Assembly (NCBI GenBank): GCA_002422065.1
Contig: DITO01000237.1
Coordinates: 4,567 to 18,658 of the forward strand
Length of the DNA stretch: 14,092 nt
Direction of reading: 5' to 3'
From: Erysipelotrichaceae bacterium UBA6182
Lineage (GTDB): Bacteria > Bacillota_I > Bacilli_A > Erysipelotrichales > Erysipelotrichaceae
The position numbers and the translations under genes are program-made. This document shows, piece by piece, positions 6,833 through 13,045 of the stretch. The notes beneath the pieces were generated by a model. That model saw only the letters and a list, made by a program, of their open reading frames with translations, was not told the origin of the DNA and searched no databases. The stretch's first letter is position 1, and the number at the start of each line of letters is the position of its first letter.

Positions 6833-8935
6833 CTATCCAATGATGTGTTGTTTTGTCTGCGTGGTAAGCCAATTTTGGCATAGACGTTGTATGCTATCTT
6901 TTATTCTTCCTTCATGTTGACTTTGAATGTCAATCACGAAGCGATCATCATCTATAAGACTCTGATTAATCATCGAGAGTAATGATGTTTGTGCATGATG
7001 TGGATGCTCTTGAATGAGCATAAATACAATAGCTTTAATATTTGCCTCTTTGAGGAATGTTAGTGGTGTCTTACTTAAGAACATTTTGAACTCAAACTGA
7101 GATGTTGCTTTTGTCTTCGCATGTAGTAACATTACTCCAGCTTCTTCTAAGATAATACTTCCCATTGTTTCTCTTCGCATGATGTCATTAAATGCTATGA
7201 CTGATTTAGCCTTATCTTCAAATGCATAGTCACAGAGTTGTTGGATAAATATTTCCTTCTTAGAATTAGGTTCTACTTGCATAATGCTAAATTGCGCCAT
7301 GGCATGAAGTACTGCATTCTGTATATTCGCCATATGTAAGAGTTGATCATCCAATGAGATTGATGACTTAGTTTCGAATTCTTTTGGTTGATGGGCAAGT
7401 ATTGCCTTTTCGATATTGATAATGTCATCTTGAAGTAGTAATGGATGAACAAACACAAACGATCGACCGACATGTTTTAAATCTAATGTTGACACAAGAA
7501 TATCAACTTCCTTCATCATTGAGATATCATCGACAGATAAAGGAATAACACTCTTTAACTTAGGGAATAAATTCATAATCCGTGTTGAGATCAGTGATGA
7601 AATACCAATACCCGAAGCACATACAACACCTACTTTTAATGAAGGTTTTGAACTTACGTTAGATTTTACACGTTCAATCGCTGCCCCAAAGTGAATGGCT
7701 AAGTAACCTATTTCGTCGTCAGGGAGTGAAATGTTAAGTTCTTCTTGAATTGGAATTGTTGCTAATCTTGTCCACTCATAGACTTGTGAGTAGTTTTGTT
7801 TGATTTGTTCTAATAAAGGATTCCTTATTTCAAGATTGTAATGCAACCTTGTGAGTGTTGGCCTTAAATGTGTCATAAGCCCCATATGTAATTGATCATC
7901 CATAAGGATCATGCCACTCGTTGCTTCAAAGTGAGATATTAATTTTTGAACTATGGTTTGAATATGTGCATCTTTTGAAAGGTTCTCAAGTGCTTCTGCA
8001 GATTGGTCAAGTACTCGTCGTTTGGCACCTTTTAGATGCATTAGGATGTATGCCACTTCTGCTTGAGGAAATGGAATATTAAATTCAATTTCCATAATCT
8101 TAGCTACTCGCTGAGCCATTTCAAAATCTGAATCATCTTTAAGTTGATCTAAGATAAACGATTCAATGGAAATGATCTCTTTCTTCATTAGTCTTTCAAG
8201 TGCAATGGTTAAATGAATGATAAGACCAATAATTGAGCTTTGAGCATATAATAGCAAGATATCATTGGCATGATAGCGTAGTGATTGAATTACTTTTTTA
8301 AGAATAGCTTTATTTAAAAGATTAAGAATTGAACTTTCTTCTTGAGATTGAAAGTATTGTTCAAGAGCTTCGTGTGAATTTGCATGAATAACAAATGTCC
8401 AATCATTGTTTTCATCTAATTGAGTATGTACAAAATCTGTCATTGCTTTGCGTACATCATCCTCAGTACCAATAACACTAACACCAACCCCTGGTTTTCT
8501 CTCAATATTCAAATTGTATTTTCTAAACCAAGGTTCTAAATCATCAATATCATTGGATATTGTTCCTTCTGATACATCAAATAGTGTTGAAAAACTGACT
8601 AGTTTCACTAACTCCTTACTCTTAAGAAGTTCAGCCATTAGCATTGATTGTCGTTGTTGTTTATTGATATAGGAAGCTTTTTGAGCATCTAATACTTTTC
8701 TAAGCGTATCTTTAGCATTATCACTTCCCACAAGCCATAAACCTTTTCCTGTTTTTGTTTCCAAGATTAAATCAAAGGGTTGTAGGATTCGATTGCATCC
8801 ACTAATCTCACGAAACAATGTTCGCTTACTAATAGAAGTCATTTGAGCAAGTGAAGATGCTGAAATTGGCTCATTTTGAGTTAATAGTGTTTTTAGAATG
8901 ACAATGAGTCTTGATGACAATATTAGCTTGTTCAT
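6833..8935 (-). CDS. mtlR: MtlR, PRD-containing transcriptional activator of mannitol genes
   Basis: DNA-binding activator of 700 residues controlled by PTS phosphorylation. Domains in order: N-terminal helix-turn-helix (about 6-50), a second Mga-type HTH (about 100-170), PRD1 (about 205-305), PRD2 (about 323-425), an EIIB-like domain (about 432-515) and an EIIA-like domain (about 560-695). Every regulatory residue of the family has a counterpart: His241 and His300 in PRD1, His356 and His415 in PRD2, Cys439 in VCASGIGIS, and His605 in MLLHAKT. In Bacillus and Geobacillus, phosphorylation of PRD2 by HPr activates, while phosphorylation of the EIIB- and EIIA-like domains by the mannitol EII inhibits; the same logic is inferred here. 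An in-frame TGA two codons upstream fixes the ATG at 8935, yet no ribosome site lies at normal distance. A TATAAT ends 6 nt before the ATG, so the message may be leaderless. Nine nt separate it from mtlF. Confidence 0.95.
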   Translation of the reverse strand: MNKLILSSRLIVILKTLLTQNEPISASSLAQMTSISKRTLFREISGCNRILQPFDLILETKTGKGLWLVGSDNAKDTLRKVLDAQKASYINKQQRQSMLMAELLKSKELVKLVSFSTLFDVSEGTISNDIDDLEPWFRKYNLNIERKPGVGVSVIGTEDDVRKAMTDFVHTQLDENNDWTFVIHANSHEALEQYFQSQEESSILNLLNKAILKKVIQSLRYHANDILLLYAQSSIIGLIIHLTIALERLMKKEIISIESFILDQLKDDSDFEMAQRVAKIMEIEFNIPFPQAEVAYILMHLKGAKRRVLDQSAEALENLSKDAHIQTIVQKLISHFEATSGMILMDDQLHMGLMTHLRPTLTRLHYNLEIRNPLLEQIKQNYSQVYEWTRLATIPIQEELNISLPDDEIGYLAIHFGAAIERVKSNVSSKPSLKVGVVCASGIGISSLISTRIMNLFPKLKSVIPLSVDDISMMKEVDILVSTLDLKHVGRSFVFVHPLLLQDDIINIEKAILAHQPKEFETKSSISLDDQLLHMANIQNAVLHAMAQFSIMQVEPNSKKEIFIQQLCDYAFEDKAKSVIAFNDIMRRETMGSIILEEAGVMLLHAKTKATSQFEFKMFLSKTPLTFLKEANIKAIVFMLIQEHPHHAQTSLLSMINQSLIDDDRFVIDIQSQHEGRIKDSIQRLCQNWLTTQTKQHIIG

Positions 8936-8941
8936 ATTTCA

Positions 8942-8969
8942 ATTATACTTGATTCCTTCTTATTGAAAA
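8942..8969 (-). promoter_or_regulatory. mtlR promoter, giving a possibly leaderless mRNA
   Basis: A perfect TATAAT (minus strand 8947-8942) has TTTTCA (8969-8964), four of six matches to TTGACA, 16 bp upstream. Seven bases after the -10 box falls the A of the mtlR start codon at 8935. It lies downstream of the mtlA terminator, so mtlRFD can be transcribed separately from mtlA. About 35 bp upstream of the -35 box is one TGGCAC (9008-9003), the same hexamer as the arms of the inverted repeat before mtlA. Confidence 0.5.
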
Positions 8970-9013
8970 CTAAAGTTATATAAGATTCGGTCTTTGAACA
9001 TAGTGCCAAAACT

Positions 9014-9039
9014 AAAAAAGAGCTTGATGAACAAGCTCT
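9014..9039 (-). terminator. terminator between mtlA and mtlR
   Basis: On the minus strand an 8-bp stem, AGAGCTTG/CAAGCTCT, closes a 5-nt loop and is followed by five further T residues. It lies 7 nt past the mtlA stop codon. It would uncouple mtlA from mtlRFD, with partial read-through possible. Confidence 0.88.
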
Positions 9040-9046
9040 CTTATGT

Positions 9047-10390
9047 TTATTGTGCTAGTCTTTCAACAAGTTGATCGTATTCAGGAGCTCCAACAAAGTT
9101 GGTGATACTGACGATTTCTGCTTGTTTAGCTACTGATTTAGCGCGTGACGCTAAGGAATCGTGTGTTACTACTAAGACACTATCTACTGGAATTTCATCA
9201 ATAGAAGTGTGAATGACTTTTACATCTAATCCTTTAGCAACTAATTTCTTGCGAAGTGTGGTTGCTCCCATTGCAGAAGAACCCATACCAGCATCACAAG
9301 CGAAGACGATTTGTTTAATACTAACTTGTCTTAGAGATCCTTTTTGCTCTTTAGATTGTAATTGAGCTTCTTCAAGATCTTGTGCATTGTCAGTGAATTT
9401 TAAGATTAGGGATGATACAAACCAAGATACCCCAGCAGCTGAGAAGATACCAGCTAATACTGGAAGTAATCCTCCACGAGGAGCCATTGCCATTAAAGCA
9501 AAGATACTTCCTGGGGATGGTGTTGCAACAAGTCCTGCACCGAGTAAACCAAACGTTAATACGCCTGTAGCTCCACCAGCGATAACTGCTAGAACCAATA
9601 ATGGATTCATAAGAACGTATGGGAAGTAGATTTCATGGATACCACCAAAGAAGTGAATGATAATAGCACCTGGTGCTGATTGTTTAGAAATACCTTTACC
9701 AAACATCCAAACTGCTAATAGAACACCAAGACCTGGACCTGGGTTAGTTTCAATTAGGAAGAAAATTGAACGTCCAACTTCAGTGACTTGTTCTACTCCT
9801 AAAGGACCGAAGATACCATGATTTAATGCGTTATTTAAGAATAAGACTTTTGCAGGTTCTACAATAATAGAAACTAGTGGAAGAAGTCCTGCATCGACAA
9901 CTGCACGTACCGCTGCACCAATTGCATCAGATCCTGCTTGAACAGCTGGTCCAATTAATAGGTATGCACCAATAGCTAAGAATAATCCTGCAAATCCTGC
10001 AGAGAAGTTGTTGACTAACATTTCAAACCCAGCAGGAACTTTTCCTTCTAAAGCTTTGTCAACTTTCTTCATAACCCAGCCCCCTAAAGGACCAGCAATC
10101 ATACCACCAATGAACATTGGGATAGATGTACCAACAATAACCCCCATAGTAGCAGTAGCACCGACGATCGCACCACGTTGTCCGTGAACTAAGCGTCCTC
10201 CAGTGTAACCAATTAATACAGGTAATAAGTAAATAATCATTGGACCTACTAAAGTTGATAAATTTTCATTAGGTGTCCAACCAGTCGGAATAAATAAAGC
10301 GGTAATGAAACCCCAAGCAATAAAGGCTCCAATATTTGGCATTACCATCCCTGATAGGAATCGGCCAAAGCGTTGAATGTTATCTTTCAT
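9047..10390 (-). CDS. mtlA: mannitol-specific PTS enzyme IICB
   Basis: Membrane permease that carries mannitol across the cytoplasmic membrane and phosphorylates it. From the ATG at 10390 it has 447 residues. The frame is open 38 codons further upstream, but those codons cover the predicted promoter, while MKDNIQRFGRFLSGMVMPNIGAF is the standard EII-Mtl beginning and has an AAAGGGG ribosome site. The EIIC part (about 1-335) has alternating hydrophobic segments, His191 in LNHGIFGPLG and the substrate-site motif GGIHEIYFPYVLMNP with Glu253. A polar linker (about 335-355) leads to the EIIB domain, whose phosphorylated Cys365 lies in FACDAGMGSSAMGA. There is no EIIA domain; mtlF supplies it. The gene is preceded by a promoter and an inverted repeat and followed by a terminator. 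By analogy, MtlR activates it when mannitol is present. Confidence 0.96.
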   Translation of the reverse strand: MKDNIQRFGRFLSGMVMPNIGAFIAWGFITALFIPTGWTPNENLSTLVGPMIIYLLPVLIGYTGGRLVHGQRGAIVGATATMGVIVGTSIPMFIGGMIAGPLGGWVMKKVDKALEGKVPAGFEMLVNNFSAGFAGLFLAIGAYLLIGPAVQAGSDAIGAAVRAVVDAGLLPLVSIIVEPAKVLFLNNALNHGIFGPLGVEQVTEVGRSIFFLIETNPGPGLGVLLAVWMFGKGISKQSAPGAIIIHFFGGIHEIYFPYVLMNPLLVLAVIAGGATGVLTFGLLGAGLVATPSPGSIFALMAMAPRGGLLPVLAGIFSAAGVSWFVSSLILKFTDNAQDLEEAQLQSKEQKGSLRQVSIKQIVFACDAGMGSSAMGATTLRKKLVAKGLDVKVIHTSIDEIPVDSVLVVTHDSLASRAKSVAKQAEIVSITNFVGAPEYDQLVERLAQ

Positions 10391-10409
10391 ATAACAAACC
10401 CCTTTCTTC

Positions 10410-10425
10410 AGTGTGCTCACACACT
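10410..10425 (-). promoter_or_regulatory. hairpin in the mtlA leader
   Basis: AGTGTG-TGAG-CACACT on the minus strand makes a perfect 6-bp stem with a 4-nt loop. It lies about 4 to 20 nt after the predicted transcription start and 8 nt before the ribosome site. It could protect the 5' end of the message or act as a DNA operator; it has no T-run, so it is not a terminator. Confidence 0.45.
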
Positions 10426-10435
10426 CTTTAACTGT

Positions 10436-10464
10436 ATTGTAAGTGAGGTTACCCATAATTTCAC
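10436..10464 (-). promoter_or_regulatory. mtlA promoter
   Basis: TACAAT (10441-10436, five of six matches to the -10 consensus) is preceded by a 17-bp spacer and a weak -35 box, GTGAAA (10464-10459, four of six). Predicted start near 10429, leader about 39 nt. A weak -35 is expected of an activator-dependent promoter such as those driven by MtlR. Confidence 0.55.
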
Positions 10465-10480
10465 ATGAAGTAACATAAAA

Positions 10481-10502
10481 GTGGCACAATCTATCGTGCC
10501 AC
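10481..10502 (-). promoter_or_regulatory. GC-rich inverted repeat before mtlA: MtlR operator and/or terminator
   Basis: GTGGCAC and GTGCCAC, 8 bp apart, form a 22-bp inverted repeat; as RNA the stem extends to 9 bp with one G-U pair and a UAGA loop. Its centre is about 62 bp upstream of the predicted mtlA start, a reasonable place for an activator. The arms resemble the Bacillus MtlR motif (TTGNCACA-N4-TGTGNCAA), but the gap between CAC and GTG is 8 bp, not 6. On the minus strand it is followed by TTTTATG and lies 19 bp after the deacetylase stop, so it could also end that transcript. Confidence 0.55.
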
Positions 10503-10521
10503 AAATTGAAGAATGAAGAAT

Positions 10522-11511
10522 CTAACTTTCTTTATTGGTTCTAACTCCATGAATAATTCTTGATTTTAAATGTCTTGACTCAATGAGTTGAGATACACTT
10601 ACAAACTGAACTCCACAAGATAACTGATATTGTATAAATGATTCTACAGCCTGATGTGTGTGTTCATATCTGTCATGCATGAGAATGATATCCCCATCAA
10701 TAGACTCATTTAGTATTCCTAGAATAGTTAAATGATCATGATGATGCCAATCCACTGTATCAAGACTCCATTGGATAATTCTGTGTGAAAAAGCATTCAA
10801 GCTCTCCTCATTGATTTCACCATAAGGAGGTCTCATAATCGAAGGTTTAAACCCAAGAAACTCTTCAATGATGCTATCTGTACGATTCATTTCATATTTT
10901 ATCTCTTCTAAAGAAAGTTGTGGAATATGTGGATGTGAATAAGTATGATTTCCAACTTCATGTCCTAAATCAACGATATGTTTTGCCATAGTAGGTTTTG
11001 ATTCAATTTCTGAACCTATCAGAAAGAATGTAGCTTTAGTATTTGTTGTCTTTAGAATATCCACAAGTTTCATTGTCATAGGTACAGGACCATCATCAAA
11101 GGTTAAAGCCATCATAATAAAGTCCTCCTCTAGACTAGGATCAGATTTAAAGATGCCTTCTTGAAGCGGTTCTAACCATAGTGCAGAAGAGACAATACTT
11201 TCATCATGAATATACCCTAAATCAAGTGTCGATTTAAATGATTCGGTTGAGCACCATGATTCATTACAATTCATGCTTTCAATAATAACTCCATGGACAG
11301 TGACAGAGACTTGAGTTGATTCATTTTGAATAAATCGTTGTAGTTTTCTTACATTCACCACTAAATCAGACTCCTTATGAAGTTTCTGATGTAATGCTTG
11401 TGCTAGTCGTAAGGAAGTTTCTTGTTTCTTTAATTTTTCAACTGGATAGTTAATAAAACATTCATTAAGACTATTGCTTTGAACTTCGTTTGTTTTAATC
11501 ATTGATGACAT
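10522..11511 (-). CDS. polysaccharide deacetylase family protein (NodB domain, CE4)
   Basis: Metal-dependent N-deacetylase of carbohydrate esterase family 4, 329 residues. The NodB domain covers about 133-312 with all five motifs: TFDDGP (Asp139, Asp140), HTYSH (His189, His193), RPPYG (227-231), DTVDWHH (251-257) and the His279 motif ILMHD. It should therefore be active, for example on N-acetylglucosamine in peptidoglycan or another glycan. The first 130 residues show no domain I recognise. There is no signal peptide or membrane segment at the N-terminus, and an in-frame TGA seven codons upstream rules out a longer ATG-started form, although enzymes of this type normally act outside the cell. 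The ribosome site (GAGAGAA) is weak. The gene lies between the NYN gene terminator and mtlA and is probably transcribed alone. An intracellular oligosaccharide or non-classical export are the alternatives. Confidence 0.88.
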   Translation of the reverse strand: MSSMIKTNEVQSNSLNECFINYPVEKLKKQETSLRLAQALHQKLHKESDLVVNVRKLQRFIQNESTQVSVTVHGVIIESMNCNESWCSTESFKSTLDLGYIHDESIVSSALWLEPLQEGIFKSDPSLEEDFIMMALTFDDGPVPMTMKLVDILKTTNTKATFFLIGSEIESKPTMAKHIVDLGHEVGNHTYSHPHIPQLSLEEIKYEMNRTDSIIEEFLGFKPSIMRPPYGEINEESLNAFSHRIIQWSLDTVDWHHHDHLTILGILNESIDGDIILMHDRYEHTHQAVESFIQYQLSCGVQFVSVSQLIESRHLKSRIIHGVRTNKES

Positions 11512-11607
11512 TATATAGATTCTCTCTTTTCATTATGGAACCAAACTATTCTTAACATACACCCTTCATTTATCTATAAACATAACCACTATGTGAGTCA
11601 TAATGAG

Positions 11608-11636
11608 AAAAATCATGGCCATAGTCACCATGATTT
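11608..11636 (-). terminator. Rho-independent terminator of the NYN-domain gene
   Basis: On the minus strand a 9-bp stem, AAATCATGG/CCATGATTT, closes a 9-nt loop and is followed by further T residues. It lies about 40 nt past the stop codon at 11678 and isolates the deacetylase gene from its upstream neighbour. Confidence 0.85.
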
Positions 11637-11677
11637 GTTAGTAATCTTTGATTAACGTTGAGTATTCACCCAACACA

Positions 11678-12418
11678 TTAACTTGCTTTATTTCTAACAT
11701 ACACATGACGAGTGTTGTTATTGGGATACTTACGCTCATCAATATCAAACACATTCTTTAGTGCTTTGATTAAATACGTTAGTTTCATAAACCCATAGTT
11801 ACGTGAGTCAAAGTCTGGATTGTTCTTAATAAGATGATTCCCAACATCCCCAAGGAATGCCCATCCTTCTTCATCCGCCACGTCATCAATTGCTTCTGAT
11901 AAAGACTTAATTAGTTTTTCCTTAATCTCTCCTGTAAACTTACCTTTAGAAATACTTGAATTCTTAAACTCATCTTTGTTAATAACCTCAATATAAATGA
12001 ATTTATCACAAGCTACAATGAAAGGATTAGGGGTTTTGCTTTCACCCATTCCAATGACACGTTTACCTGATTCTCGTATACGAATTGCTAGTCGTGTAAA
12101 ATCTGAATCTGAAGAAATAATGCAAAAACCATCTACATTAGTACCAAACAAGATATCCATTGCGTCAATGATCATAGCAGAGTCAGTTGAGTTTTTACCA
12201 CTGGTATATCCATACTGTTGTACTGGGGTAATGGCATGCTCCAGTAAAACTGGTTTCCAACCATTTAAATTAGGTTTAGTCCAATCTCCATAGATTCTCT
12301 TAATCATTGGTGTCCCATAACGAGCCACCTCAGTTAATATTCCTTTAATGTTCGCATACGGTACATTATCCGCATCGATGAGTACTGCTAGTCTTAAATC
12401 TTTCGACATATCAAGCAT
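11678..12418 (-). CDS. NYN-domain (LabA/PIN-like) nuclease with C-terminal LOTUS/OST-HTH domain
   Basis: A 246-residue soluble protein in two parts. Residues 8-145 form an NYN domain of the PIN-like nuclease fold, with the expected acidic metal-site residues: Asp15 in VLIDADNVP, Asp79 in NSTDSAM, and Asp104 and Asp106 in ISSDSDFTRLA. Residues about 162-242 look like an OST-HTH/LOTUS domain, with FLGDVGNHLIKNNPDFDSRNYGFMKLTYLIKAL and a final HVYVR strand; this domain binds RNA, including G-rich or structured RNA, in eukaryotes. The combination suggests an RNA-directed or RNA-processing nuclease; no substrate is known from the sequence. The start at 12418 has a good AAAGGAG ribosome site, better placed for this ATG than for Met4. 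A TATAAT at 12500-12505 (minus) without a clear -35 box could be its -10 element. It has its own terminator and no operon partner. Confidence 0.85.
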   Translation of the reverse strand: MLDMSKDLRLAVLIDADNVPYANIKGILTEVARYGTPMIKRIYGDWTKPNLNGWKPVLLEHAITPVQQYGYTSGKNSTDSAMIIDAMDILFGTNVDGFCIISSDSDFTRLAIRIRESGKRVIGMGESKTPNPFIVACDKFIYIEVINKDEFKNSSISKGKFTGEIKEKLIKSLSEAIDDVADEEGWAFLGDVGNHLIKNNPDFDSRNYGFMKLTYLIKALKNVFDIDERKYPNNNTRHVYVRNKAS

Positions 12419-13002
12419 ATCGTTCTCCTTTAGATCGAAATCTTATAGTTTTCTTGGTTTCTAATAATTTAGTTTCATGATACTTCTCTTAAATGTCATA
12501 TTATATAAATATTTAGTTCGCTTTATTCTATTGCCATAACGCTAGTCAAGCATACGATAAATCAAAGAATGATCGAATTACAAGATAATTCTAACATAGA
12601 AAGAGTCTCATATGATTATTCAAAGTAAAGATGTACTCATTAATACTATTTTTGACTGACTCTTAGAGTATCCTTTATTTTGAGACAGAATTATACAGCC
12701 ATTATTTCATAAATAAATGAAGTTCATAAAAAAGAAAAAGCTCACCTTAATGCAATTTCATAGGCAAGTTTTTTCAATTTTATGAGTAGATTTCACGTTT
12801 ATACGATAATAAACCATCTAACTTAATCAATTTGCATACTTTAATAACATGATTTCAATCAACGATTGATTATTTCTTTTTTGCTCACTAAGTGAATACT
12901 TTCACCTAAGAGCATCAGTGCTAACCAAGATTATGAGGTGCTCACAACGTATTTCTTTGGAAAATGTGTTTACTCTTTAGTTTAGATTATGATTTATTAG
13001 GC
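12419..13002. other. gene-free AT-rich region with several inverted repeats
   Basis: No open frame on either strand has both a convincing start and a recognisable product. The part next to 12418 should hold the promoter of the NYN gene: TATAAT at 12500-12505 (minus) with no good -35 box. Further right are a long-range inverted repeat, AAGAGTC 12601-12607 with GACTCTT 12657-12663; a terminator-like hairpin at 12728-12768; AATCAA-CGA-TTGATT at 12857-12871; TCACT-A-AGTGA at 12885-12895; and two overlapping stem possibilities in 12903-12943. The hexamer GCTCAC occurs three times (near 12740, 12883 and 12940). I find no tRNA, T-box, or riboswitch core that I know. It may hold a small RNA or the worn remains of a gene. 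Confidence 0.6.
12728..12768 (-). terminator. possible terminator with no assigned gene
   Basis: On the minus strand CTTGCCT pairs with AGGTGAG (two G-U pairs), with an inner ATG/CAT step, and is followed by CTTTTTCTTTTTT. G-U pairing makes it work better on the minus than on the plus strand. The nearest minus-strand gene upstream, the M20 amidohydrolase, already has a stronger terminator, so this one would end an unrecognised transcript or catch read-through. Confidence 0.4.
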
Positions 13003-13044
13003 AAAAAGGAGACTTGAGCGATGATATGCTCTTGTCTCCTTTTT
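13003..13044 (-). terminator. strong terminator of the M20 amidohydrolase gene
   Basis: An 11-bp stem (13003-13013 with 13034-13044: AAAAAGGAGAC/GTCTCCTTTTT) encloses a TT/TT internal loop and a second 4-bp stem, GAGC/GCTC (13016-13019 with 13028-13031). T-runs on both strands make it potentially bidirectional. Its stem begins 1 nt after the TAG stop codon at 13046-13048. Confidence 0.92.
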
Positions 13045-13045
13045 T

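Noticed and set aside
10391..10504. 38-codon upstream extension of mtlA.
   Set aside because: It spans the predicted promoter and leader hairpin, has no family similarity, and the internal ATG at 10390 has a good ribosome site and the standard EII-Mtl beginning.
11511..11558. Sixteen-codon open frame (MLRIVWFHNEKRESI) whose stop overlaps the deacetylase ATG as TAATG.
   Set aside because: The overlap suggests coupling, but the frame is too short, its ribosome site is poorly spaced (about 4 nt) and the peptide has no recognisable feature, so chance is likely.
12739..12783. Short minus-strand frame ending KKLAYEIALR that resembles the tail of a protein.
   Set aside because: A stop codon lies just upstream, there is no start codon, and I cannot match it to any family; it overlaps the terminator-like hairpin.
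12419..13002. Search of the long gene-free stretch for a tRNA, T-box leader, known riboswitch, CRISPR repeats or insertion-sequence ends.
   Set aside because: No cloverleaf, T-box AGGGTGG core, regular direct repeats with spacers, or paired terminal inverted repeats with target duplications were seen.
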